A DNA stretch of 55,571 nucleotides from Roseovarius sp. TE539. GTDB lineage: Bacteria > Pseudomonadota > Alphaproteobacteria > Rhodobacterales > Rhodobacteraceae. Position numbers and translations under genes: made by a program. The stretch covers positions 1-55,571 of the forward strand of contig NZ_QNGB01000023.1 in assembly GCF_003298505.1 (NCBI RefSeq), read 5' to 3'. Of this stretch, positions 17,438 through 26,437 are shown piece after piece. The notes under the pieces were generated by a model. The model was not told where the DNA came from, did not search any database, and saw only the letters and a list, made by a program, of their open reading frames with translations. The number at the start of each line of letters is the position of its first letter. Positions within the stretch are counted from its first letter, which is position 1.

Positions 17438-18348
17438 GCCAACCCGGACCGGGATACGGTCCTTCGCCTGCCGGGGCCCAACCCGCGGCGCGCGTTGTCG
17501 TCGCCGCCTTCTGGATGATCGGTGCCGTGGTCTCGTTTTCCTCGATGGCCGTGGCCGGGCGGGAAATCAGTGTCGAGCTCGACACGTTCGAGATCATGTT
17601 CTATCGCAGCCTCATCGGCGTGGTCATCGTGGTGGCCCTGGCCCGCATGGCAGGCACGCACGGGCAGATCACCCGCCGCAGTCCCTGGCTTCATACGCTG
17701 CGGAACCTGTTTCATTTCGCGGGGCAGAACCTGTGGTATTTCGCAGTGGCCACGATCCCGTTGGCACAGGTCTTCGCGCTTGAATTCACCTCACCGCTCT
17801 GGGCGCTGGTGCTGTCGCCCCTGATTCTGGGCGAACGTCTGACCCGGGTGCGGGTTCTGGCCGCCTGCATCGGGTTCGCCGGAATTCTTATCGTCACCAG
17901 GCCAAGCCCGGAAACACTCAGCTTCGGGCTGGTCGCCGCGGCGCTGGCGGCGATCGGGTTCGCGGGGTCGGCGGTCTTCACCCGCCGCCTCACCCGGACC
18001 GAAACGCTGACCTGCATCCTTTTCTGGATGGTGACCCTCCAGACCGTGATGGGCCTTTTTTGTGCAGGCGCGGACCGGGACATTGCCCTGCCCACCACCG
18101 CCGCGCTGCCATGGCTCGCGGTGATCGCCATCGGCGGGCTCGTGGCACATTTCTGCCTGACCACGGCGCTGTCGATGGCCCCGGCAACGATCGTCATGCC
18201 GGTGGATTTCTTCCGCCTGCCCGTGATCGCCCTGGTCGGCTGGTTGCTCTACGCGGAAACGGTGGACGTGTTCGTCTTTGTCGGTGCAGCGGTGATTTTC
18301 GGGTCCAATTACCTGAATATCTGGATCGAAACACGGCGAAAGGCCTGA
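17434..18348 (+). CDS. DMT superfamily transporter (EamA family)
   Basis: A 304-residue inner-membrane protein with about ten hydrophobic segments arranged as two EamA repeats (roughly 20-150 and 165-295). The start ATG overlaps the stop of the preceding gene as ATGA. Family members export amino acids, nucleosides or other metabolites; the substrate here is not predictable, although co-transcription with guaA makes a purine-related export role conceivable (inference). Confidence 0.85.
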   Translation: MSQPGPGYGPSPAGAQPAARVVVAAFWMIGAVVSFSSMAVAGREISVELDTFEIMFYRSLIGVVIVVALARMAGTHGQITRRSPWLHTLRNLFHFAGQNLWYFAVATIPLAQVFALEFTSPLWALVLSPLILGERLTRVRVLAACIGFAGILIVTRPSPETLSFGLVAAALAAIGFAGSAVFTRRLTRTETLTCILFWMVTLQTVMGLFCAGADRDIALPTTAALPWLAVIAIGGLVAHFCLTTALSMAPATIVMPVDFFRLPVIALVGWLLYAETVDVFVFVGAAVIFGSNYLNIWIETRRKA

Positions 18349-18508
18349 CGCCGCACCACCCGGACCCTGGAAACTGCGGCGGGCACGCACCATTCGTGAC
18401 ATTTTTGCGACGCCCGCCTCTCGTGACGTGACGTCAGCGCTTGTTCCGTATTCGGTGCCGGATACTCTTGCAGCACGGCGCCGCACTCAGCGTCGAGGAG
18501 GAGGCAAA

Positions 18509-19612
18509 ATGAACAAGACAACAGCCGCAGCCGTGGCCCTGGCCGCCACCGCGGGCGTTGCCCATGCGGGCAACCTGGACCGATCGGGCCAATCCATCGC
18601 TCCACTCTTCGAGACGGGAAACTACGCCGAATTTTCCTTCGGCGTGGTCAGCCCCGAGGTGTCCGGCAACCTTGCCGCGCCGGCGCCGCCGGTGGGCTCC
18701 GGCGACATGGCGGAAACCTACTGGCAGGTCGGTGCAGCCTACAAGCACCAGTTCAACGACAACATCAGCTTCGCGTTCATCTACGATCAGCCCTTCGGCG
18801 CCGATTCCCGGTATCCGGGCGGGGCCTACCCCCTGGCGGGCACCGAGGCCGTTTTCGATGCGGATGCGCTCACGGTGCTGGGCCGCTACGTCACCGATGG
18901 CGGCATCGGCGTGCATGGCGGTTTCCGGATCCAGAAAATCTCGGCCTCCACGATGGTACCCGCGGTTGCGGGCTACCAGGCCGATGCCGGCAGCGACGAG
19001 GGCGTCGGGTACGTGATCGGCGCCTCCTACGAGATCCCGAGGATCGCCCTGCGGGTCGCTCTGACCTACAATTCCGAGATCGAGACCGAACACAGCACGC
19101 TGGAAACCTCGGCCGTGACGCCACCCGGAGGGCTGACCAGCATCACCGAGATCACCTCGCCGCAGGCGGTCAACCTCGATTTCCAGACCGGCATCGCGCC
19201 GGGCACGCTGGTTTTCGGGGGTGTGCGCTGGACTGACTGGTCCTCGTTTTCGATCGACCCGTCACATTTCTTCGCGCTCGCCGGGCGGCCGTTCCTCAGC
19301 TACACGGAAGATATCGTGACGTACAAGCTGGGTGTCGGAAAGGAGTTCACCGATACCTGGTCGGGATCGATCGCGTTCACCTACGAGCCATCCGAAGGCG
19401 CGTTCATCACCAATCTCGGCCCGCAGAACGGGCGCTTCGGCGTGACGCTCGGGGCGCGCTACAAGAACAACGGGTATTCGGTCTCTGCCGGGCTGAACTA
19501 CACGATGCTCGAAACTGCCCGTACCGTCGTCAGCTCCGCGCCGCTGACCACGTCACGCTTCCCCGACAATGACGTGATCGGTGTCGGCTTCAAGATCGGC
19601 TATCATTACTGA
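18509..19612 (+). CDS. FadL/OmpP1/TodX family outer-membrane protein
   Basis: A 367-residue beta-barrel. The signal peptide covers residues 1-19 (cleavage AHA before GNLDRSG), the mature N-terminus NLDRSGQS matches the FadL-type hatch start, and many amphipathic strands end in the terminal aromatic segment IGVGFKIGYHY. FadL proteins take up hydrophobic compounds such as long-chain fatty acids. It is shorter than E. coli FadL (about 420 mature residues). A strong GAGGAGGAGG ribosome binding site precedes the ATG at 18509, and a GC hairpin follows at 19637. Confidence 0.8.
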   Translation: MNKTTAAAVALAATAGVAHAGNLDRSGQSIAPLFETGNYAEFSFGVVSPEVSGNLAAPAPPVGSGDMAETYWQVGAAYKHQFNDNISFAFIYDQPFGADSRYPGGAYPLAGTEAVFDADALTVLGRYVTDGGIGVHGGFRIQKISASTMVPAVAGYQADAGSDEGVGYVIGASYEIPRIALRVALTYNSEIETEHSTLETSAVTPPGGLTSITEITSPQAVNLDFQTGIAPGTLVFGGVRWTDWSSFSIDPSHFFALAGRPFLSYTEDIVTYKLGVGKEFTDTWSGSIAFTYEPSEGAFITNLGPQNGRFGVTLGARYKNNGYSVSAGLNYTMLETARTVVSSAPLTTSRFPDNDVIGVGFKIGYHY

Positions 19613-19636
19613 CTTCTCCCGCCACGCGCGGCTTCA

Positions 19637-19664
19637 GGCCCCGCCCCTCAACGGGCGGGGCCTT
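19637..19664 (+). terminator. GC hairpin after the FadL-like gene
   Basis: Perfect 10-bp stem GGCCCCGCCC (19637-19646) / GGGCGGGGCC (19653-19662) with a 6-nt loop, but followed only by TT, so termination may be weak. Confidence 0.5.
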
Positions 19665-19743
19665 GGCATGGCCATGACATAGCGTTTGACCCCCGCGCTG
19701 CCGGTGACTACCAAGCAGGCGCAGGAAGGACTTCGGAACAGGC

Positions 19744-20604
19744 ATGCTTTACAGATCAGCACGGGAATGGCGCAGCGCCCCGCACAAGCGGGTGCTTCTT
19801 TACGGAATGTCGGGATTGGGCAAGACCCACCTGTCGAACATGCTGCGCGCGCATGGCGACTGGTTTCACTACTCGATCGACTATCGCATCGGCACCCGCT
19901 ACATGGGCGAACTCATCGCTGACAATGCCAAGGCGCACGCGATGAAGGTACCGTTCCTGCGCAACCTGCTTCTGACGGATTCCATCTACATCGGGTCCAA
20001 CATCACCTTTGACAATCTTGCGCCTGTCTCGACCTACCTTGGCAAGCCCGGCGATCCGGCAAAGGGCGGCCTGCCGATAAGAGAATACCGCCGCCGGCAG
20101 GAGCAGTTCCGCAGTGCCGAGATCGCCGCACTCCGGGATACCGGCCATTTCATCGAACGTGCGCAGCGGCTTTACGGGTATCCGAATTTCGTCTGTGACA
20201 CGGGCGGCTCGATTTGCGAATGGGTTGATGGCGATGATCCGGAAGACACCCTGTTGAACGAGCTTTCCCGCCACTGCCTGCTGATCTACCTCGAAGGCAG
20301 CCGAGCACATACCCAGGAACTGATCCGCCGCTTCGACAGAGCCCCGAAACCGATGGCTTACCAGCCCGAATTCCTGGATGCCGCCTGGACCGACTACCTG
20401 AATGAGCACGGCTGCGGCGAGAGCGATGTCGACCCGGATGCGTTCATTCGCTGGACCTATGCACGCGCCCTCGCCCATCGTCAGCCACGTTACGACAAGA
20501 TGGCCAAATGGGGCGTGACCCTGACCGCGGAGGAAGCGGCGGGTGTCACCGGCCCGGCAGATTTCGAAAACCTTGTCGCCACGGCCCTGGACCGCGCTTG
20601 CTGA
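19744..20604 (+). CDS. P-loop ATPase/kinase-like protein upstream of metA
   Basis: A 286-residue protein with a Walker A motif GMSGLGKT (21-28) at the very start of the fold, like nucleoside or shikimate kinases. The rest (IERAQRLYGYPNFVCDTGGSICEW near 138-161) is characteristic of an uncharacterised ATPase family common in alphaproteobacteria. No second recognisable domain is visible. It lies 39 bp upstream of metA on the same strand and may share its transcript. Function unknown. Confidence 0.6.
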   Translation: MLYRSAREWRSAPHKRVLLYGMSGLGKTHLSNMLRAHGDWFHYSIDYRIGTRYMGELIADNAKAHAMKVPFLRNLLLTDSIYIGSNITFDNLAPVSTYLGKPGDPAKGGLPIREYRRRQEQFRSAEIAALRDTGHFIERAQRLYGYPNFVCDTGGSICEWVDGDDPEDTLLNELSRHCLLIYLEGSRAHTQELIRRFDRAPKPMAYQPEFLDAAWTDYLNEHGCGESDVDPDAFIRWTYARALAHRQPRYDKMAKWGVTLTAEEAAGVTGPADFENLVATALDRAC

Positions 20605-20643
20605 AACCCGACCGACACCTCCAACGGAAACGAGCCCCGGAAG

Positions 20644-21567
20644 ATGCCCATCAAGATCCCCGCCAACTTGCCCGCCTACGACGTGCTCACGCGCGAAGGG
20701 GTCATGGTCATGGACGAGGATCAGGCAGCGCGGCAGGATATACGTCCGCTCCGCATCGGCCTTCTCAACCTGATGCCCAAGAAGATCCAGACCGAGAACC
20801 AGTTCGCCCGGCTGATAGGCGCCACGCCGCTACAGATCGACTTTGCCCTGATCCGCATGTCAGAACACAAGACCCGCAATACCGCAGCCGATCACATGGA
20901 AAGTTTCTACCGGCCTTTCGCCGAAGTCGCGGCATCCGGCGAGAAATTCGATGGTCTGATCATCACCGGTGCCCCTATCGAGCATCTGGAGTTCGACGCT
21001 GTCACATACTGGGACGAACTGCGCCAGGTCTTCGACTGGACCCGAACCCATGTGCATTCCACCTTCGGCGTCTGCTGGGGCGGGATGGCGATGATCAACC
21101 ATTTCCACGGCGTGCAGAAGCACATGCTGCCGCAAAAGGCCTTCGGGTGCTACAGGCACGCCAACATGGCGCCCGCCTCGCCTTTCCTGCGCGGGTTCTC
21201 GGACGATTGCGTCATTCCCGTCAGCCGCTGGACCGAGATGCGCCGCCCCGAGATCGAGTCCGCAGGCGGGCTGGTCATCCTGCTGGACAGTGCCGAAGTG
21301 GGTCCTTGCCTGGTCGAGGATGCGCAACACCGGGCGCTCTATATCTTCAACCACCTCGAATATGACAGCGACACGCTGAAACAGGAGTATGACCGGGACG
21401 TGGCCGCCGGCACGCCCATTGGCGTGCCCTGCAACTACTATCCCGGCGATGATCCGGCGGCGCAACCGCTGAACCGCTGGCGCAGCCACGCCCACCTGCT
21501 TTATGGCAACTGGATCAACCAGATCTATCAGTCCACCCCGTTCGACATGGATGAAATTGGCCATTAA
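20644..21567 (+). CDS. metA: Homoserine O-acyltransferase, probably acetyl-CoA specific
   Basis: A 307-residue MetA-family enzyme acylating homoserine in methionine synthesis. The catalytic Cys144 (FGVCWGG), His237 and Glu239 (NHLEY) align with E. coli Cys142, His235 and Glu237, a constant offset of two. At the acyl-specificity position (family residue 111) it has Glu113 in GAPIEHLEF. Work on the Bacillus cereus enzyme assigns Glu here to acetyl-CoA and Gly, as in E. coli, to succinyl-CoA. It is therefore likely a MetA-type acetyltransferase. The following hydrolase overlaps it by 17 bp. Confidence 0.93.
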   Translation: MPIKIPANLPAYDVLTREGVMVMDEDQAARQDIRPLRIGLLNLMPKKIQTENQFARLIGATPLQIDFALIRMSEHKTRNTAADHMESFYRPFAEVAASGEKFDGLIITGAPIEHLEFDAVTYWDELRQVFDWTRTHVHSTFGVCWGGMAMINHFHGVQKHMLPQKAFGCYRHANMAPASPFLRGFSDDCVIPVSRWTEMRRPEIESAGGLVILLDSAEVGPCLVEDAQHRALYIFNHLEYDSDTLKQEYDRDVAAGTPIGVPCNYYPGDDPAAQPLNRWRSHAHLLYGNWINQIYQSTPFDMDEIGH

Positions 21568-22519
21568 GGCGCTTCTTGCCACAGCAGTCTTGCTGTCGGC
21601 GTTCTGGGGCTGGGTGCAGTATCGCGCGCAGGCCCACGAGTCGCGCGCCGAGTCCAGCCACCCCCCGCAGGGCCGCATCCTTCAGATCCAGGGACACCGG
21701 GTTCATGCCGTGGTCAGCGGTGAAGGACCGGACCTGGTGCTGGTCCACGGCGCCTCCGGCAATGCACGCGACATGACGTTTTCGCTGGCGCCGCGGCTTG
21801 CCCGGCATTTCCGGGTGATCGCGATCGACCGGCCCGGCCTTGGCTATACCGACCGCATCAACCGGAGCGGCGCCACCATCGCGGATCAGGCCGGGTTGCT
21901 GGCCGCCACCGCGCGCGAGCTTGGCGCGGACAGGCCCGTGGTGCTGGGTCATTCCTATGGTGGCGCCGTGGCATTGGCATGGGCGGTGCACCACCCCGGC
22001 ACGCTTTCGGCGCTGGTAACGCTGGCAGCCCCCTCCAACCCTTGGGAAAGCGACCTTTCCACCTATTACAAGATCTTGTCGCACCCGGTTCTGGGGCCGC
22101 TGGCGATTCCACTTATCACAGCCTTCATTCCCGATGCCCGCGTCAAGACGGAAATCGCCGCGATCTTCACGCCCGACCCGGTCCCTGACGGTTACACGGA
22201 CCATGTCGGTGCCGGGCTGACCCTGCGCCGCCACTCGCTGCGGGCCAACGCGCTGCAACGCGCACGGCTCCTGCCACAGATCAAGGCCCTGCACACCCGG
22301 TATGACAGGATCAGGGTGCCGACCGAGATCGTTCACGGTACCGCGGACACCACCGTGGGGCTGACGATCCATTCCGAACCGCTGAGCAAACAGATAAACG
22401 GCGCGCGCCTGACCCGTCTGGAAGGCGTGGGGCACATGCCCCATCACGCCGCCGAGGACGCGATCGTCGAGGCCGTGCGCCGCGCCGCCCGACGGGCCGG
22501 ATTGCACGCCGGACCCTGA
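21551..22519 (+). CDS. Alpha/beta hydrolase
   Basis: A 322-residue protein with an N-terminal hydrophobic segment (4-22) acting as a membrane anchor or signal peptide, then a complete alpha/beta-hydrolase fold. Oxyanion motif HGASG is at 66-70, the nucleophile Ser135 lies in GHSYGG, acid Asp266 in HGTADTTV and His295 in GVGHMPHH. The ATG at 21551 lies within the end of metA (17-bp overlap in another frame), suggesting translational coupling. Substrate unknown; the class includes esterases, lipases and dehalogenases. Confidence 0.8.
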   Translation: MKLAIKALLATAVLLSAFWGWVQYRAQAHESRAESSHPPQGRILQIQGHRVHAVVSGEGPDLVLVHGASGNARDMTFSLAPRLARHFRVIAIDRPGLGYTDRINRSGATIADQAGLLAATARELGADRPVVLGHSYGGAVALAWAVHHPGTLSALVTLAAPSNPWESDLSTYYKILSHPVLGPLAIPLITAFIPDARVKTEIAAIFTPDPVPDGYTDHVGAGLTLRRHSLRANALQRARLLPQIKALHTRYDRIRVPTEIVHGTADTTVGLTIHSEPLSKQINGARLTRLEGVGHMPHHAAEDAIVEAVRRAARRAGLHAGP

Positions 22520-22554
22520 GGCGCCATATTGACCAAAACAAAGGAAAAAATCCC

Positions 22555-23424
22555 ATGGAGCTGCCATTCGACGGTGCGATCAGCCGGTATTTCGAAACCG
22601 AGGCGCCGGCATTCGTACGCAACGCCATCCGTCGCGCGGACAAGGGGGACATCCTCGAGGCCGATTACCCCCATTCCGAACGCCTGCCGCGCAAGACCTA
22701 CGAGAAGGATCTGGAAGAACTCCAGGTCGAGCTGGTAAAGCTTCAGGCGTGGGTCAAGCGATCGGGCGCCCGCGTCGTCTGTGTGTTCGAAGGGCGCGAC
22801 GCGGCTGGCAAGGGCGGTACCATCAAGCGCTTCCGGGAATATCTCAATCCGCGCGGCGCCCGCGTCGTGGCGCTGCCCAAACCATCGGATACCGAAGCCA
22901 CCCAGTGGTATTTCCAGCGTTACATCGATCACCTGCCGGCCGGCGGCGAGATCGTGTTTTTCGATCGCAGCTGGTACAATCGTGGCGTTGTGGAGCACGT
23001 GTTCGGCTTCTGCACGGACGATGAACGCGAACATTTCTTTCGCCAGGTCAAGGGGGTCGAGCGGATGCTGGCGGATGAGGGCATTCACCTTTTCAAGTTC
23101 TGGCTCAATGTGGGCCGGGCAGAACAATTGCGCCGGTTCCTGAAACGCGAAAGCGATCCCCTCAAGCAATGGAAGCTGAGCCGCATCGACGTGGAGGGTC
23201 TGCGCAAATGGGCAGATTACACGCATGCAATCGGCGAAACTCTTTTCCGCAGCCATTCCGACCCCGCGCCGTGGACCGTCATCCGCTCCGACGACAAACG
23301 CCGTGCCCGGGTCGAGGCGATCCGCCGGGTTCTTTCCGCCATCGATTACGACCGCAAGGACGAAAAGGCGATCGGCGCACAGGATCAGGCGGTTTGCGGC
23401 GGTCCCGAGATATGGGATGCCTAA
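22555..23424 (+). CDS. ppk2: Polyphosphate kinase 2
   Basis: A 289-residue PPK2-family enzyme that phosphorylates nucleoside di- or monophosphates with polyphosphate. Walker A is [10 protein letters not shown] (80-89), the lid region contains [13 protein letters not shown], and Walker B is FFDRSWYNR (135-143). It is single-domain and of class I length. The TetR gene starts within its last 8 bp, so the two are co-translated. Confidence 0.93.
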   Translation: MELPFDGAISRYFETEAPAFVRNAIRRADKGDILEADYPHSERLPRKTYEKDLEELQVELVKLQAWVKRSGARVVCVFEGRDAAGKGGTIKRFREYLNPRGARVVALPKPSDTEATQWYFQRYIDHLPAGGEIVFFDRSWYNRGVVEHVFGFCTDDEREHFFRQVKGVERMLADEGIHLFKFWLNVGRAEQLRRFLKRESDPLKQWKLSRIDVEGLRKWADYTHAIGETLFRSHSDPAPWTVIRSDDKRRARVEAIRRVLSAIDYDRKDEKAIGAQDQAVCGGPEIWDA

Positions 23425-24034
23425 ACGGGGATACCATCACGGCAATCTGCGGCAGGCGCTCGTCGAGGCGGCGCTGATGCTGATCGAGGCGCGTGGTCCC
23501 GCGGGCTTCACTCTGTCCGAAGCGGCCAAGCAGGCCGGCGTGACCCCGGCGGCCGTTTACCGTCATTTTTCCGGCCGTGAAGAGCTGATCGCCGAAGCCG
23601 CGCGGCAAGGCTACGAGATTTTCGGGGACGTGATGCAATACGCTTTCGACAGCGGCAAACCCTCGGCACTGGCAAGTTTCGAGGCCACGGGGCGTGCCTA
23701 TCTGGCTTTCGCGCGCAGGCACCCCGGCCACTACATCGCCATGTTCGAAAGCGGCGTCTCGGTGAATCGCACACCGGAATTGGCCGCCGCCGCGGCGCGG
23801 GCACGCGGGGTGCTGGAACAGGCCGCGGAGGCACTCAGCCAGCACATCCCGCCCGACAGACGCCCGCCCCCGGCGATGTTCTCTGCGCATGTCTGGGCCA
23901 TGAGCCACGGCGTGGTCGAGCTTTTCGCCCGCAACAGCCCCGGCACCGCCTCACCCTTCGCCCCCGAGGATCTTCTGGAAACCGGGATCGGCATCTACCT
24001 GCGCGGCCTCGGGCTGGTTGCGCCTGACGACTGA
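23417..24034 (+). CDS. TetR family transcriptional regulator
   Basis: A 205-residue regulator. The helix-turn-helix is at about residues 25-58 ([27 protein letters not shown]) and is followed by an Ala-rich ligand-binding domain with a TetR_C_33-like segment. The start ATG (23417) overlaps the ppk2 stop by 8 bp, which implies co-transcription, and the SDR gene converges 9 bp beyond its stop. The target is not visible. Confidence 0.88.
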   Translation: MPKRGYHHGNLRQALVEAALMLIEARGPAGFTLSEAAKQAGVTPAAVYRHFSGREELIAEAARQGYEIFGDVMQYAFDSGKPSALASFEATGRAYLAFARRHPGHYIAMFESGVSVNRTPELAAAAARARGVLEQAAEALSQHIPPDRRPPPAMFSAHVWAMSHGVVELFARNSPGTASPFAPEDLLETGIGIYLRGLGLVAPDD

Positions 24035-24043
24035 GAATATGCG

Positions 24044-24823
24044 TCACATCGTGGCGTTGACCGCACCACCGTCCAGCAGGATGTTTTGTCCGACGATGAA
24101 GCCGGCATGCTGGCTGCACAGGAACGCGCAGGCGGCGCCGAACTCCTCCTTGGTGCCGTAACGGCCTGCCGGAATCGTCGCGCAGCGTTGCGCCTTGGCC
24201 TCGGCCATGTCTATCCCCTCGCGCTCGGCCACGCCTGCATCCAGTGAAACAGCCCTGTCCGTTGCATGAATTCCGGGTTGCAGATTATTGATATTGACCC
24301 CTTTTCCGGCTACTTGGCGCGATGTCCCGGCGACATAACCGGTCAACCCGGCGCGGGCCGAATTGGAAAGGCCAAGCACAGCAATCGGCGCCTTCACGCT
24401 CTGCGAGGTGATGTTCACCACCCGGCCCCATCCACGCTCCATCATGCCCGGTATCAGCGCCTTCATCAAAGCGATCGGGGTCAGCATGTTGGCATCGAGC
24501 GCCTTGATGAAATCCTCGCGGCTCCAGTCCGTCCACATTCCCGGCGGCGGTCCGCCCGCATTCGTCACAAGGATGTCGACATCACCCGCTTCCGCAAGGA
24601 CGGCCGCCTGCCCCTCCTCGGCGGTCACGTCCGCGGCCACGGTCGTCACCCTGACACCGTGCGTCGCGCGAATCTCTTCTGCGGCAGCCTCGAGCGCCTC
24701 ACGCCCGCGCGCGTTCATGACCAGATCGACCCCGGCGCCGGCCAGCGCCTGCGCGCACCCCAGTCCCAGGCCCTTTGACGAAGCACACACCAGCGCCCGC
24801 CGTCCCTTGATGCCAAGATCCAT
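24044..24823 (-). CDS. SDR family oxidoreductase with altered catalytic motif
   Basis: A 259-residue short-chain dehydrogenase/reductase-like protein. The cofactor motif ASSKGLGLG (14-22) and TNAGG (87-91) are present and Ser140 fits the catalytic Ser. The usual YxxxK is replaced: in GLSNSARAGL the aligned positions are Ser153 and Arg157. Similar SNSxRAG-type members exist among FabG-annotated proteins, but their activity is unclear. ATG 24823 is preferred over 24829 because AAGGGGAGA sits at better spacing. Confidence 0.8.
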   Translation of the reverse strand: MDLGIKGRRALVCASSKGLGLGCAQALAGAGVDLVMNARGREALEAAAEEIRATHGVRVTTVAADVTAEEGQAAVLAEAGDVDILVTNAGGPPPGMWTDWSREDFIKALDANMLTPIALMKALIPGMMERGWGRVVNITSQSVKAPIAVLGLSNSARAGLTGYVAGTSRQVAGKGVNINNLQPGIHATDRAVSLDAGVAEREGIDMAEAKAQRCATIPAGRYGTKEEFGAACAFLCSQHAGFIVGQNILLDGGAVNATM

Positions 24824-24981
24824 GATCATTCTCCCCTTTTGCCTTGTCGATCCCCGCTCTATCATCGATTGGTCAAACAATGCCAGCAAATCACCGGTGC
24901 TTCGACTAGATCGTGCCACAATACCTGGCTACACACGTCTCATCACCCAACCGCCGAACCGTTCAGGAGATCGCCCGGCCC

Positions 24982-25986
24982 ATGACAACGAACGCGGCTC
25001 AATCGGTTCCCGTATACCATGCCGGCGATATCACCGTCGTCCATGGCGCCAACCTCGGCGATCAGTTGTCTTTCGCAGCCGAACTCGAACTCGACGACAC
25101 GTACGAACTGTCCGAAAAGGCGCATCAATACAGGCTTTCCATCGTGACCGGCGAGGGCCCGGCGCTTACGATCGGCAATGATACCGCCCTGGGCCGGCCC
25201 GGAGCGACACTGCATGTCGATTGCTGCCTGACACTGATGTCGGGCTCCGGCGAGACGAACGAGGTTCTGGTGCTTGTCGAAGTCGACACCCGTGGTGACG
25301 TCGAAGCGATCTATGCCCTGCCTCTGGCGCCCCTGACACCCCGTATCGGGTATGCCCTGGTGGGTATCGAACGCGACAGCGCCCGCCGCCGCCTTGCCGA
25401 GGTTTCCTGCGTTTCATTTTCACGCGGGACCCATATTACCATGGCGTCGGGCGAACAGCGGCCGGTCGAAGCCTTGCAGGTGGGCGACATGGTCCTGACC
25501 CGCGATGACGGCCCCCAACAGGTGCGGTGGGTCGGCGGCGCGACCATGAGGGCGGTCGGGGCATTCGCGCCAATTCGCATACGCGCCGGCACCCTGCACA
25601 ATGCCAATGACCTGCTGGTCAGCCCCGATCACCGCCTTTTCATCTACCAAAGATCGGACGCCCTGGGGGCCGGACGCCACGAGGTGTTGGTGCGCGCTCG
25701 CCACCTTGTGAACGGCGAAACCGTGGTGCGCGAAGATGGCGGCTTCGTCGACTATTTCCAGATCCTGTTCGACGAACACCAGATCATATATGCCGAAGGA
25801 ATCGCGGCCGAGACCCTTCTTGTCGATACCCGCACGCGCCCGGCCCTGCCGCTCGAGATCAGCGAACGGCTCGCGCAACCCCTGCCCGGGCACGGGCCGC
25901 GCACCCATCTGGAATTCGAAGTGACGGAAAATCTTCTGGATCGGCCCGATGCCGCCGGCCTTCTCAGGCGGGCCTCGACGCGCTAG
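24982..25986 (+). CDS. Hint-domain (Hedgehog/intein-type) protein
   Basis: A 334-residue protein. Residues 1-140 form a beta-rich N-terminal domain without recognisable family. A Hint_2 domain begins at Cys143 (CVSFSRGTHITMASGEQRP), with VEALQVGDMVLTRDDG and the block PDHRLFI near 226. Rhodobacterales carry many such Hint proteins; autoprocessing at the Cys is possible but unproven, and many are thought to be secreted. The ATG at 24982 has AGGAGAT upstream; the frame is open 23 codons earlier. Confidence 0.75.
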   Translation: MTTNAAQSVPVYHAGDITVVHGANLGDQLSFAAELELDDTYELSEKAHQYRLSIVTGEGPALTIGNDTALGRPGATLHVDCCLTLMSGSGETNEVLVLVEVDTRGDVEAIYALPLAPLTPRIGYALVGIERDSARRRLAEVSCVSFSRGTHITMASGEQRPVEALQVGDMVLTRDDGPQQVRWVGGATMRAVGAFAPIRIRAGTLHNANDLLVSPDHRLFIYQRSDALGAGRHEVLVRARHLVNGETVVREDGGFVDYFQILFDEHQIIYAEGIAAETLLVDTRTRPALPLEISERLAQPLPGHGPRTHLEFEVTENLLDRPDAAGLLRRASTR

Positions 25987-26043
25987 ACGGCCGGCACGCA
26001 TCGTTTCCTCTGTCGATCTGCGGGCGGTAGCGGCGGCCTGCCC

Positions 26044-26298
26044 TCAGCCCTTGGTTTCCTTGATCTGCTCTTTCCTGACCTCGTCACCGGCGCCTTCGAA
26101 CGAAGGTTGCCGGGTTTGGCTCTGGATGGCTTCGGGCGTCCAGTCAAGGTCCGGTCTCGCGGCTCCGAACGCATCCTTGGCCTTCACCTTGTTACCGGGT
26201 TTCGCGGACTCCCCCGGCACACGCTCTGCTGCCGGATTGGCCGGGTCGTGTTTTGCCGTGCGCGACGGCGTTGCAGGTTTCTTCGCGTCTGATGACAT
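26044..26298 (-). CDS. Small hydrophilic hypothetical protein
   Basis: 84 residues, strongly charged, rich in Lys, Glu, Pro and Ala, and probably disordered (ends EVRKEQIKETKG). There is no membrane segment or known motif. The ribosome binding site ACGAGG 9 bp before the ATG and codon use support it as real. Divergent from prfC. Confidence 0.5.
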   Translation of the reverse strand: MSSDAKKPATPSRTAKHDPANPAAERVPGESAKPGNKVKAKDAFGAARPDLDWTPEAIQSQTRQPSFEGAGDEVRKEQIKETKG

Positions 26299-26437
26299 AT
26301 TGAAAACCTCGTTGTGCCACCTGACATAAGCAACATTCGTCCGGCTTCAACAGCCGCCCGGACACGGCTGAACCGGGCACGCCGACTGCCACGAGCCGGC
26401 GAATGTCCTTGTTGCACTGCCCAAAACCCACCGATAT

